DNA of 64,000 nt. It comes from Anoplolepis gracilipes. Taxonomy: Eukaryota > Arthropoda > Insecta > Hymenoptera > Formicidae. The notes under the pieces are model-generated. The model was not told where the DNA came from, did no database searches, and saw only the letters and a program-made list of their open reading frames with translations. The DNA is taken from positions 9,470,001 through 9,534,000 of the forward strand of contig NC_132976.1 in assembly GCF_047496725.1 (NCBI RefSeq), in the 5' to 3' direction. Every line of letters begins with the position of its first letter. Positions within the stretch are counted from its first letter, which is position 1. Both the position numbers and the translations under genes were made by a program. Positions 39,948-52,755 of the stretch are shown piece after piece.

Positions 39948-39991
39948 TACTTTTCTTTTTCATTGAATTAAAAAAAAAAAAAAAAAAAAAA
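39868..39991 (+). repeat. (GA)n followed by poly-A
   Basis: The GA tract to 39944, then 22 A residues at 39970-39991. Confidence 0.95.
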
Positions 39992-41458
39992 CAAAATTAA
40001 TACAATCGAGACGCACAGAATAAAAATGTCGTTTACTTTCGACCGCACGATCTTGCGAGCAAAAGCGAGATAGTGTAAGAGATAGTGTTTCTCACCTCGT
40101 TTATCGAATAATTCAAGAATGTTCGTATATTACATCTATTACGACGATAATCGTAACTGTAAATAGACAAATGACCTGTTTATGCAACTTTGGACGAAAT
40201 ATATACCATTCCTTGAATAATTTAAGATTTTTGTGCAATCTGCTCATTTTCGTTTTCATTATAAGTATCGAGTTATTAATAAAATACCAAAGGTCGAGGG
40301 CTTTAATCACGCACAGCACTTAATACGCAATAATTTTTACGTGAAAATTTGTTTGATAATTTTGTTACACCGGCTCGATCTATCGATGAATACAATCGAG
40401 AAGAGAACGGAAGGGATTATAAACACGCACACTATTAAATAATAGGTTCTGTCTAATATTTTTTCAATTAAATTCTATAACGTTACTTTTTTCTTTAATT
40501 ATAAACAATCAATCAATGGAGGAAAATGAGTGCCAACATACGAAAATTATAGACATGATATGGAAAAAATGTATATGAGAATATTACCATCGGATCAGAT
40601 CACAATTCACTATTCTTCCATAATTAAATCAATGTCTTTTAGACATTAAAAAAATTAATTAATTTGAAACGTGTAAAGTAATACACGTTAACATTCTACA
40701 GGAAAAATTTTGCTTTTCCTAATATTTTCAAATCTTAATAGATTAAAATAAAAAATTTGTTAAAAGAAAAGAAATAAATTTTTTATGTTAATTTTTTTTT
40801 CAATTTGTAATACTATTCTTTTAAACGTCGACTTTTGATTGGTCAGTCGTAATGAGACGAAGAAAAGTGGAAAGTTAATCACGCACACGAACGAATCATA
40901 AACGGATGGTCATGAAGGAAATTACAACGTCAATTTTATTTTTCAAAATATATTCGTTGTTTGATCATCTGATCAATTTGCACATACGATTATCCAGATA
41001 TTAATTCTTGACTCATGACGAAGAGAACAACGCACAATACGTGTAAATATTTCCGAATTATAATTTTGATGAATTATATTGAATAATTGTTTAAAAATTT
41101 ATAATAATATTTTAACAGAAATTAGAATGCTTATAATCTTTTTTTTCGAAATAATTATGGAAATCTTGAAGATTTTTAATGTTGATTGCAAGTAAAACAT
41201 CCGCGTCATCAGTTGAGGATTAACGTGAAACAAGGACACGGATGGATTAATCACGCACACATGCAAGTATGTACGATGAATATCTCGATAAACTCGCTTA
41301 TCGACCTTAGTTGTCTACTTAATTAGCCGCTTTACGCGACTAATTAATCGCTCCAGAACGTGCGCTGGAAAGTTTCTTGCGTCTCTTAAGTCTGTTCATT
41401 GGCGCGACATATGATCGATGTGAGGTATCATGATGTAACGAACAATGTGATAAGCGAT

Positions 41459-41715
41459 GTATACAAGGTATCCCAAAAGATGAATGACACATTAACAATA
41501 AGACTGTTGTAAAGAAATTCAGTTTTGATTTTCGTTACAATAATTTCTTTCAATGTTGGAAACTTGAAAAAATTCATGTATAATTTTTTATCTTTTTCAA
41601 TGCATATATACATATTTTTTAAATTTCAATATCAAATAATATTGAGGTAAAATATTTGAATATAAAATTTATTGCAAAAAATTAATAAAATAGTTTTTTT
41701 GGGACATTCTATGTA
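41459..41715. mobile_element. Candidate MITE in the ELAV-eIF2D intergenic region
   Basis: The edge tatacaaggtatcccaaaaga is matched in inverted orientation by tttttttgggacattctatgta about 240 bp to the right. Interior AT-rich without inverted structure; only the termini support the call. Confidence 0.45.
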
Positions 41716-43477
41716 TAGATCGATATGATATATTAAATGACGATTAAAAATAATTTGAAATCAATCTTGCTAAAAGGCTCTCGCTGTACTGGGAGAAATA
41801 GACTGTTGCGAAAAACAAGCTAGATTCACATGGCGATAATTGATCGTTCGTTTAGTGACGGACGAGTAGGCCGAACAGTTAGATTAAAGAAAAAAAAGAC
41901 TTTAATACGACATTATTTTTCCGTCGTTTGACCCGAGTCGATAAACGGATTACGATGAGAATTATTTGTTTCCTTAATTACGTGTTTTCCGCGCGATTGT
42001 TTCTACCGACTTATCATATACTTACGAATGAATTAATGCTTTTTGTGTAACTTATATTTAAATAGAATTATTCATGACTCGATTATCAGTGAATTTCAAT
42101 AAATCGTATAATTATTCCTTTTTTTAGATATTTTTCATTGACGGCAATGTCCTAGCAGCTGATCAGTCGACATAACTTAATGATCGATCGATGCTAATTC
42201 TTCATCGGCATACAAAAAGAGATTCAATGTCTTGGTATTAACTAGGCAATTAAGCAAAAGAATCAAGCGGTTATTCGATTTTTACGCATCGAGGGAGGAG
42301 GATCGCCGCTGGATATGCTAGGTATGCTTTTACCGCAATTCTGTAACTATTAATCGACGTAACGTATATAGCGAAAAAAAAGCGAAACGATAACGTTATA
42401 GATATCGTAAGCGAGAAAGAGATACACGGATTTAAATAAAGTAATGTATTTTATGACGGGTTTATACGGTATTATTAATAGCGATATTTACTGTAACCGA
42501 ATAATAAGAGCGGCATTAAGGAAAAGGAATCGCGATAGCTATACATTATAATAGGATAACAATAACGTTAGATATTATGCGACATGCATAATATCGTTAA
42601 CGTAAAAGGGGATAACATGAGTGCATAATGAGTAAATAAAATGAACAAGGATATCAATCGGTTAACACGGAGGGCCTTTGTTCGAATGTCGATAGGATTT
42701 AATCTCTTCTCAATTATGCTGTAAACGTTATGGAAGATTATTGTAAATTTCTATCTTTTACGCAACTATGAGATTCTTTTTCTAAAAATATTTTTTCTTT
42801 CAAAATTAATTATAAAAATTGGTCACTCACCAATTAATTTTAACGCAAGATCTACTACAGTCATAAAAAAATTAATTTGATAAAAGATTACAAATTTTAT
42901 CACCAAATCACTAATCTAATTTTTATTTAATTGCAAACATATAATTTTACATTTTAATATACGAAGTATTTCGTTTCGTCACTAAAATTGTTTGCACGCG
43001 AATACGTGAATTGATTAATATCAATTGATATTTTGGACTACGGAGATAAAAGGGAAAAAGAAAGATTATATTTGCGCGAGAAAGAAATCTCGCGCGAATT
43101 TTTAATGCTTCCAATCTAATCGGACGATTCGCACTAAGGACTGCATAAAAACTCCAAGTGATAATAATAGCGATAATATCGCAAAGACCTAAGCATTTCC
43201 AATTTTGCGATACTCGATGTTTAACGGGTGATTTAAGAATTTAAAAAAAAGAGAAGCGTAATGATTATAATAAATGAACCGAGAAATGAAGAGAATAAAC
43301 GATTAGGATAATTACAAGGGGTTGTTGCATTAATTCGAGATCAATTTTGAAACGGCGATAAGTACTGATACACTTATCGAAAAATTCGTGTTACGTGTGA
43401 CTGATAAAGTTATTTAGTGAGTAATGATGCAAGAGAAGAATAAGAAATTTTTGATAATCGGAAAATAAGAAAAAAAC

Positions 43478-43517
<40 letters not shown>

Positions 43518-45880
43518 GACGACCAAGGTTGACTCTCGAAAATAGGTTTTACTCCTTAGGCCTCGCATGAAGTAAACGAACAAGGAATCGATTTGATTTA
43601 ATCAGGATGGGAGTGATCGGCTCATCGAATATGTCTGACCGTATCTCGATTTTACTACTGCGAACAGCTTTACAAACGTCATAGCTCAACAAGTGGAAAA
43701 TATTAAATTGTTGACGTAAAAGTATGCTTCTGTATATTGTGCAAGAGATTGTGTCACGCGGATTAGAAGGATTGATTTTTCGATGTTAATTCCATAGTTT
43801 GTAGAGCGTCGGCGATGCGATGTTTTTTCAATTTGTCGACAAAACCGTCAGTGTCTCTTCGCGAAGATTAATCATCGAATGAGATTCAAAGTACTGTAAA
43901 CTTACGAAGAGCTTAACCCTTAATAATCTGGAGATATCTAGATTAATTATATAATAATAAATGGAAATAATTAATTTATATATATATAATAACGCGTTGC
44001 AACATCACGTGACGACATCGGATTAATATGGGTTAAAAACGAAATTCCCGTGGGCGCCATCGCGGGAACTCTTTACACACAACTAGTATATATTATATAT
44101 ATACACATATACATATATTATATATTATATTTTATTTGTATATATATATTGTATATATAATTAAAAAGCTGATAAACAACGATACGTCCTTGGACGTGTT
44201 GAGTCACTTGATGGAACGTTTCGCGATAAGATAGAGGAGGATATTACGGAAGAGTCTCGCCTTTTTTAGAGATCCTTTCAGTCGAAAGTTCGTTTGTCTT
44301 TTATTTCTGATTTTTTGATTCCGCAAAAACCGCACCCTGGATTCAACCCTGGGTAGATTGATGTCCGTCGATGACTCCCCGTAAAATCCATCGACGAACG
44401 TCGACATCGTGAAACCCCATGAAACGATGAGAACAAGAGAGTTTTTCTCCAGACACATTTTTTAATGTCTCTCGAGGAGTATTAGATTTTCGGGGATCGC
44501 CCCAAATCTTTTTTCCTCATTACACCTTCGAGGATCTTAGTTCACCTGTGCAATCGTGAAAACAACTTTCCCATTACGTATAGCAGTATAGAAGTATAGA
44601 AAAAAAAAAAACAAATAATTGAAATTGAGATTGCGATGACAGAAAGAGGGAGAGAAAAGGAAGAAAGATAGGGATGATATTACCGTATTGTATCTTCGAC
44701 AGAACTCTGTATACACACGTACATATTGGTGTTATTATCGTTCTTATTATTGCTATTATTATCGTCATGCTATTACGTATTATATTATTAGTGAACGGAG
44801 CGACATTATGCGACTCGTATGAATATCATTATTAGATGATTGCGTATATCTTATTATCGTGCGAGATAATTGGCGCGCGACGAGATACCTCGCGACGATC
44901 GTGGTTAAAATGAACGCGATTAATTACGACGATTAATCAACGAACGTCGAGTTGCGTCGCGCGCAGCTGAAACTGTAATTAATTTATCTCTCTCTAACCA
45001 GAATATATAATAATTTCATTATTTCTGTAGAGATGTATACGTAGGATCGCGCGGGAGGATTACACGTGCATTTTACCCGACAGTTTATTAATGTTTCTCT
45101 CGACGGAAATCGCACGTATCGCGCGATGGATGCATTTATTCACATACCTTTTAAGGAGTTAATCGGGATACCGACTATAAACGCGCAAAAAGCTTCCACA
45201 CGCAGACTATATAGTACATGTGAACAAATACATATAAACTAAACCTCACAAGATGTTGCATTGTGAAAGCAGAATGAAGGAAAAGGATTCTTTTTACAAC
45301 CGAGTGCGAATAAAATTGCGGACTTCGAATTCGAAAATCGTTTATTTTATTCACTTATTCGAGACTTGTTTTTGAACGTGAAATTGTTCTAATCTCCTCT
45401 TCTTCAATTCCACATTCACGATGTAACACGCGCGGGAAAAAAAAAAAAAAAAACAAATGGACCACACTTGATACTCGAGAAAAGAAGAAACACATATATA
45501 CACGTATACGTATATATATTACATACATTACATTTGTAAAACGTATAGGAAACCGGGAAATAGTCACGCACACGGGACAACGCACACACATACACACAGA
45601 TACATACACAAAAAACACGGTAATTAAACGTTACCATTTTTCGAAACACGTGCGCGCCATCACATTGTTGATATAAATTGCGATCCATAATATGATTATT
45701 ATCTATATTTACGATATAATTATTATCTTGCATTGTCTAGTCATACGTTATTATTGTATAACTAACACGATATTAATTATTAATTAATCTGTACTACCTA
45801 GTCGCATTATGTGTTGCATAAAGAAAAAAAAAAACAAAAATTAAGAAGGTAAACGAGACCGAGTGAGTAAGAAAACGAGA

Positions 45881-45895
45881 GAGAGATAGAGAAAA

Positions 45896-45965
<70 letters not shown>

Positions 45966-46121
45966 TGAGTAAAAAAGACTAAGAGAGATTATAATAATGA
46001 CAAACCTAGGCGAGTTGATTCGGAGATGATGATTTACTATGGCAACAACGGCAAGTACAATATGTTCCCATGAGAGAATGCAAGGTGAAATGAACGAGAA
46101 AAAAGAAAACATAGAAGTGCA

Positions 46122-46152
<31 letters not shown>

Positions 46153-46214
46153 GTGTGTGCGTGCGTGCGTGCGTGCGTGCGTGTGTGTGTGTATGTGAGA
46201 GAGAGAGAGAGAGA
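45881..46214 (+). repeat. Compound (GA)n and (TG/TGCG)n microsatellites
   Basis: The GA run at 45881-45961, unique DNA, then (TG)n passing into (TGCG)n and back (46121-46190) and a short (GA)n to 46214. Confidence 0.95.
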
Positions 46215-48142
46215 AAGAAAAAGGGCGAGCATGAGGATTTCCTCCGCAGACGTAGAGAGGAAAGATTGTCCGAGTAAAATATCGATGACGATCGATTCAT
46301 AGCGTTCGGATTAAGGAATTATATCGAGCCTTTGCTGCGATTCTCGCGGATCCGAATCCGTCATTCTTGTTGATCGGGGCGCGAGAATCGCGCGAAGAGA
46401 AACAGGAGCGATCGGACGGCTACATCCGTATCGCTCGATGCTTTAAAACGAGAAGACTGATGATATAATCTGGTCCACGAGTAAAAATGCGCGCGCGTTT
46501 TAGGCTTAATCGACGTTTAGATGAATTTTTCTGTGCGCATTTCGTCGAATCCGTCAATCATTACTGTCGCATCAATCATATTATTAAAGCATTGTGATTA
46601 AAAAATATATAAATTAGCGATAAGAAAAGTATTTAGGTTCTTTAGGAACGAAACGGAGAATTAGCGAATGAATATAAGCTAAAGTATACCATTCAGGAGT
46701 CGGCACATGATTGATTCAATCGCAAATGATAATGATTTACGAATTGAAGGAGACATATCGTCATCGTAGTCGAATGACGCAAAATAAGTAAAAAATAAGT
46801 TAAATCGAGAGAAGATTCATAAGTCGCATAAGATGACGATTTTCTCTTATAATTCGTATTTCCTCCGAAGCTTTCTCTATATGCTGTCTATATCATTACG
46901 ATTACGTAATGATAAGCCATGGATTCGGCCAAACGCGCACGACAATCCGTGAGATAGATCGCTATGTCTCGATCGATCGTACGTCTGCGAGGCAGTTAGT
47001 TAAAAAGAAGGCGCAAGGCGACGATAATGATAAGGCTAACGATGACGATTATGATATGATAGCGAGAAGAAGAAAGAGAAAGAGAAAGGGAAAAAAAATA
47101 ATTACTGTCACGAAACACGCACGCGCGCGTCGCGACACTTCGTGTGTGTGAGACGCGCCTGTGCGTACAGGTAGAAAAAAAAAAGAAGAAAAAAAGAGTA
47201 AAATTGAAGAACAAAACGAGTATTAAATATATGCGGGGGCCGTGGAGAGGAGGGAACCTTCCTTTTATCCGAGCGAAAGAAGATAAGAAAAAAAAACCCC
47301 CCGATGGACGTCTTCACGTTTTCCGCGACGTCCGTCGGCATCTCTTTTCGTCGCGCCTCTCGAGAAGAAAAAAAAATGGAGATAAATTTAAGGCAAAAGT
47401 AAAAAAAAATGCGATATAAAGATATATAAATATATATGTGAAAAATATGATTATATATACATATACATTATATATACATTATACACGTATACGCGGTTCG
47501 CTCTCGGTTTTTATCCGAACGCAATATCCCCGTATCCTCCGTAAGAAACATCCCCTTTTACGTGCGTCGCCTCTCCCTTCTGTGCAATCGAAACCCTTTC
47601 CTGCCTTCCCCCCTTTTGCCTGCCTCCCTCCCTCCCTCCCTCCCTCCCGAGGAGAGCTCGCGGGCCCTCCCTATATTGCAATATTTGTACTTTTCCATGT
47701 TGAAACCTCGATATATAATAAATTATATTAACAAACATCGACCGCCTGTCATCTCTCGCACGAACATTACCTTTTCTTCGGCACATTGATAGTTTTTCTT
47801 TTCTCTTTGCTTTATAATATGTCAAGAAGTGGTAAGATCGGAATAATATGCTAATAATAAGAAATCACGTTTGTGTCTGCAAGTTTTTTTTTATTTAATA
47901 ATTACTTATTATAACGTCTTTCGTATTGTTAGAACGATACAGGTCATCAATCGTTTTTTCTTCGAAAATGTTTCCGTATGTATTATGCTGGCATCATCCC
48001 CTTCTATAATTTTTATGATTAAATTGTTTCCTCAAAATGAAATATTCACATTAGTAAACAAAGAGCACAAATACAATCACGTGTTTATTTTCGTGTTTAT
48101 TCTCATTATCGCGTTAATATTAAAAAACAGAACAACCTGATT

Positions 48143-48148
48143 TTTATT
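48143..48148 (-). promoter_or_regulatory. Candidate polyadenylation signal of eIF2D
   Basis: On the minus strand AATAAA lies about 40 nt downstream of the eIF2D stop codon. It is the first canonical hexamer; use is inferred from position only. Confidence 0.45.
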
Positions 48149-48189
48149 TACAGAATTTATGAGTTTTTTTTCTTATTTAAGCAAAGATT

Positions 48190-48926
48190 TTATTTTTTCT
48201 TTTTTGGAGCGAATTCTAAACCTCTTATATAATTCTTTTTAATTTGATATTTTTCTGTAAATAACAAAAGACAAAATTACTTGTTAAATTATTTTCTAAA
48301 TTAATAAACTATTTTGTTTGCAAAACTATAAGATACTGTAAGATATTAGATGCTTTCCATTTACATCAAAACTCAGATAAATCTCACTTCTGTCTTTCTT
48401 CAACATTCATGTTAAAGAAAGACAGAAGTGATATTTATCTGAGTTTTGATATAAATGGAAAGCACCTATTATGGATTAAAATTGACTCACCTGTGAGTAA
48501 TTTGTATACGTATAAAATTTGATTTCCCTGAACAAGAACACTAGGCGTCTTTTTGCCTGGATCATCGGTGATGGTCGCGCTCGCACCAATGCTCTGGCAT
48601 TCTTTACTGAATTCTTTCAAATTGATTCCGAATGTTTCCAGGTTGTTCACCAACGTAACCTGCGATTTACATGATGTCATCAGAAAAACGAATTTCTACA
48701 TCTCAAGTTGTCAGCTTTTACCTTTTTCCCGCCTGATCGCACCGTCACCCTCATGTCGATCGGTTCCAGTTTTCCCGTGTGCAACAAAGTATTCCCCGCT
48801 AGAGTGACCTCGTGCATGTGCGTCATACGACCGATAAACTTATTTATTCCGTCCTCCATCGTCACTGTCTCCTGATGAGCCTTGGTTCGCATAATACCTG
48901 CCAGTTGAGGATTCAGCTTTAATGTT
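48190..48926 (-). CDS. eIF2D: eIF2D SUI1-domain exons (7-9)
   Basis: Exon 7 (48926-48722) encodes the end of the SWIB-like region and the start of SUI1 (TGKLEPIDMRVTVRSGGKK). Exon 8 (48659-48491) encodes VTLVNNLETFGINLKEF and the loop SVLVQGNQILYVYKLL, matching the family's GNQV-type strand. The last exon is only 65 nt (48254-48190), found by its phase match: it supplies EKYQIKKNYIRGLE and a four-Lys tail before TAA. The SUI1 fold is the eIF1-like part that contacts the ribosome near the P site. Confidence 0.93.
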
Positions 48927-51068
48927 CTATAAATCCAAAAGAAGTCACATTAGCAAAAGAAGAAGTGTAGAAGAAATGAGATCAAACTTAAATAAAGTAT
49001 CGTTGTCTTACTTTCCGTTCTGCAGATCCTCCGCTTTCACGTATTCGGTAAAACATTTTCTGATATCAACTCTTTTCATCACATCACCCTTTCTGCAATT
49101 ATCATTGATATATTCAATATAAAAAAATGAACATACATATGTCTGTATACAATAGTCTAATAATTACAGTGACTTATTAGCACTGTACAGAAAATCTCTT
49201 CTGTAATTACACTACATTGCGAATATAAGATAATATTACTCAGCAAGCATCATGTTGACTATACTTACTCGTAGCCAAATTTCGACAAAACTGGCAGAAC
49301 GTCGGCGGTGACTTTGTAACATTCCGACACGACGGCGCTATTCGAGACCACTGGTTCGGCCACGATCGGTTCTTCGTTAACGATTAATTCCTTCAGAAGC
49401 GGATGATCGAACTGAAGAGTGAAAGAATGGAACCTATTACAATTGCACGCTATTCTAATCAAACACGTTACTCAAAACTATTTCTAAAAGTATAGAAAGT
49501 TTTTCAACATGCGTGATAAAATCTTTATTATTGAAAAATATGGACTCAAGATATAATTTTGAACACTTGTATTACCTTAATTGATAACAAGGTTTCGACA
49601 CCTTTCGTGATTGATGTATTGATTATTCCTTTGGCCTTCATTTCCGCCAGAAAAATCGATAATTTTTTGTATCGAGATTTTTTCACATCGACATTTTTAC
49701 CTGGCGGACAGACAACCAGTAAATGGTTTTTAAAGAAATTGGACGATAGCATTGGCAGATCGCTAGACTTTATCGTCGTTTTGCATGCTTTCAAGAAACA
49801 ATATTCCAGTAATTGATCCATCTCTTGGACTGGATCAACTGTTTCCGATTCGATCGTTTGTAAACTTTCTACATTTTCCGCTTCTACGTTTTCTATTTCT
49901 TCCAAATATTCCTAAATATAATGAAAGCAAATTTATTTTCATCTTTTTGTGTCAAGAAAATCGCCCGACATATTTACCTTAGAAACAGTTTCGTCTTCGG
50001 CGATATCGTTTGAATCCTCGTCGATGTCTAGCTGTTCCAATTTAATCGGCAGTACTTCAGTTTGATCCACGATTGTCTGTTGATTATTCGATTGGTCATT
50101 TTCCGATATACTCGTGGGATCATTGTTTGGTGGTCCCAAATCAGGCTTTAGAGGTGGCTTGCCTAACTGACAAAGCATATCGCCAATGACATGAAAAATC
50201 TCCACACATTTCCCATGTCCAGCAGCCAAATACATGTCTTCACTGGATAGAGCGGTGATACCAACGGCAACTGTAGCCTGTGTAAAAAACTTTTTCTTGT
50301 CGATATTTTGATATTCAATTAATTAGTAAAAAAAGAAACTAAAAATCCAAACCTTGTTTTCTTCTGTATTGATCGATACTGGAGAACCTTTTGGTAGTTT
50401 ACCAAAACTGTACAACGTTACTGGCTCCTTGAGAACCAATCCAGGCAACATGAGATCTGCACCACCCGCTAATTTGGATAAAACTGCCGAGTGCATAGTA
50501 AAGGTGTTTATCAAATGTGGATGGTGCCATAATGTATAAATCGTGGGAAACAACAGATTATATGAATCTAATTGAAAGAACATGGGTATCTTAGCGACAC
50601 AGTATATTTTGCCCATCTGCCCACTATATGTTACTATTTTCATAAGACTGATGGATTCCTTTTTAGGTAACAGCGATTGAATCTCTTCTATCAAGCTCGG
50701 ATATGTCGCCAATATCTCCTCGCATAATTTTTTTCTAGAAGAAGTATGACAATAATTGTTTTATTTATTTAGCATATTTAAATATATATTTATAGTCAAA
50801 TGTATTTAAATATATACTGCATAAATTGAAACGTTTAATTAACATGTTAAGTTTCAAATATTACAGTTAATGTCATGAATCTTTTCTTACTTATTGTTAT
50901 TTATATGGAATAATTTCAAGTCCATGAAAATGACATTTGTATGATCTGATAAATATATAGAATGTATTATAAAAAGTTAAAGTAATAAAAACTATGGAAA
51001 AATTTCACAAACCTTTCAGTTCCTTTCAGCTGAGAATTGGACTTGACTTTAAACGGCTTGATAAACAT
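48190..51068 (-). CDS. eIF2D: Eukaryotic translation initiation factor 2D (eIF2D/ligatin), complete
   Basis: Cytosolic factor that can deliver tRNA to the 40S P site without GTP and takes part in recycling and reinitiation. Nine exons on the minus strand: 51068-51013, 50734-50353, 50277-49978, 49911-49576, 49411-49269, 49092-49012, 48926-48722, 48659-48491, 48254-48190. They total 1737 nt and 578 aa, close to the about 584 aa of the human protein. The N-terminus MFIKPFKVKSNSQLKG is the family's conserved start. A PUA-type domain contains GGADLMLPGLV (exon 2). An acidic, low-complexity linker follows in exon 3, then a winged-helix region with KKSRYKKLSIFL in exon 4. A SWIB/MDM2-like region spans exons 5-7 and the SUI1 domain exons 7-9, ending GLEFAPKKKK. 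All junctions are GT-AG and in phase. The gene is head to head with bunched. Confidence 0.95.
48347..48468. repeat. Near-perfect 49-bp hairpin in the last eIF2D intron
   Basis: The arms 48351-48399 and 48416-48464 are reverse complements with only two mismatches and a 16-nt loop; pairing continues about four bases further out with one mismatch. The hairpin fills half of the 236-nt last intron of eIF2D. It may be a tiny fold-back transposon (MITE) or a source of double-stranded RNA. The stem is longer and more perfect than usual for an animal pre-miRNA. Confidence 0.9.
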
Positions 51069-51218
51069 TTTGGTGTAACTGCTGATCGGTGAACGTACGC
51101 TACTGTATATCAATGTGGACGCTCCTATTGTGTGAAGTCAAATGATATTTCAACTCGTGGCCCTTATGTCAAAACTCTAGACTCCACCTGTTAGAATACG
51201 TCAGTAAATTCTAGCCTA

Positions 51219-51330
51219 TGGCTGTGTTCCAAAATTCACTATTCCAAAATTCATTTCGTCATCCTTGTTGTTCACTAAATACTAGACAAAGATGATAATA
51301 TGCTGGCAGTAATTTGGAACACAGCCTATA
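51219..51330. mobile_element. Short MITE between eIF2D and bun
   Basis: Terminal inverted repeats ggctgtgttccaaaatt (left) and aatttggaacacagcc (right) enclose about 80 bp. Inside, cgtcatcc and gatgataa are also inverted. Too short to encode anything. Confidence 0.7.
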
Positions 51331-51612
51331 CTGCAATGGCTAGTTCCTTATTTGAAAATGTTAAGAGCGAGAGGGCAAAACTGCTATCTCCCTCCTTGTT
51401 TGGCAAATTCTAATTGGCCAATAATTTTCAAGTTTCAAGTGTAAAATTTTAATTCAATGTCCCATGTCCGAAAAACATTAATAAACAAAATTAAACGTCA
51501 ATTAAATCAATAATAATCAACAAACGATGAACAACAATTTGCTTAAAGAAATTACAAAATAAATATTACGGGATTGAAAAATAAATATTATGGAATTTTA
51601 GGAACTTTTAGT

Positions 51613-51624
51613 CGCGCATGCGCA
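51613..51624. promoter_or_regulatory. NRF1/Ewg-type palindromic site between eIF2D and bun
   Basis: CGCGCATGCGCA is a full match to the NRF1 consensus (YGCGCAYGCGCR), followed by a second CpG-rich block (tatgcgcgc). It sits about 545 bp upstream of the eIF2D start and 1.1 kb upstream of bun, in otherwise AT-rich DNA. NRF1 sites are typical of housekeeping promoters, so eIF2D is the more likely target. Confidence 0.5.
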
Positions 51625-52245
51625 GTATGCGCGCTGTTGTAAATATTATTATTCTGTTATAATTAATAAATAATCAACCAATAAAGTTTTGAGACACATA
51701 ATTGTGACCAACAAACAATTTTCTATAGATTTGACCTATGATAATTGAAAAAAGATTGAAAATTTCATTTGGATTGGCTAATTTCACGCTGATATTTATT
51801 TTATTAATAACAATTAAATTAACAACCAACAAACGATTCATAAAAAAAAAAAAAAAAAAATTAGAGAAATGAAAATTGACCGACTAACTTTACAGAGGTG
51901 AACAACTGCTGAATTGTCGTCTTGTCAACACTCGACGTTGATTTGTTGGTTCTGAAAGTAAGCACCCAATCATGAATAACTGCTCACTGAGCATTCTCAA
52001 TGAGCGATTGTTGTACTAAAATGCACTCTATGAAAATGTAGCTTTAAAGTAAAATAAATTCTTCGTCTCTTTGGCTCGCATGCACCTAAAGTTTGGAACT
52101 ATTTTCGCTTCCAAGGTATTTGACAAACGACCAATCAGGACGAAGAAGAAATTTTGCGCTGAAGAGCAAAAAAAAACCGCAAAATCGGCAGCCATTTTTA
52201 AACTGCCCGCTTACATATACAGTGTGTATAACGCGTGTACACATG

Positions 52246-52253
52246 TATAAAAA
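52246..52253 (+). promoter_or_regulatory. TATA box candidate for bun long isoform
   Basis: TATAAAAA followed by GGG lies 510 bp upstream of the bun start codon. A start site about 30 bp downstream would give a 5'UTR of roughly 480 nt without an intron. A match to the consensus only; no transcript evidence. Confidence 0.45.
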
Positions 52254-52755
52254 GGGACATGGATAACATACATATTTTGCTCTCGAGATAGTATTTCAAG
52301 CTCGAATGGGACTGTGATTATTGAAGAAACAAGGATAGGACGAGAAGAAGGTGACGTTTGTCAACTGTCAAAAGCGCAATAGACGACAAGTCGAGGTCGA
52401 GATCGAGACTCGATTTTTCACGAACGGACGGTGTTGGAGCGAATACGCTTCTTTCCCGTAAAATTAATGTAATGTAACACATTAAGCGAACTGTCAACAT
52501 CCTGAGAGCAGAGAGTATGCCTTCGAACTGTCGTATCGTATCTTCCACAGGAATCGAAGCATGCGGTGATTGAGAATCGGCAAAAGAATCATCGGATCTA
52601 TAGCATAGATCTCTAGGTAATAATTGATAAGAGACATCATCCTCGAAAAGAGATTCCCGAGATGAGAGACTGAACGAGAAACGATGATGTCGATACTACC
52701 ATGCGAGAGGACGGATGCAGCGATCGTGTCTCTCGTATGTTAAGTTTCCATAATA

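Larger units (their letters stand above)
28001..48142. other. Twenty-kilobase region with no recognisable gene
   Basis: No conserved domain found in any frame. Repeats include (ATT)n 30239-30294, (GA)n at 31960-32098, 35461-35600, 35811-35905, 39868-39944 and 45881-45961, (CA)n at 36244-36293 and 43478-43514, (TG)n with TGCG units at 46121-46190, poly-A at 28166-28190, 38764-38786 and 39970-39991, (CCCT)n at 47618-47647. CpG-richer unique DNA lies at 33000-34600 and 46300-47350. It may contain distal ELAV 3'UTR, a noncoding RNA or plain intergenic DNA. Confidence 0.5.

Noticed and set aside
48347..48468. Canonical microRNA or mirtron call for the eIF2D intron hairpin
   Set aside because: Arms are too long and perfect, and the hairpin does not extend to the intron ends.
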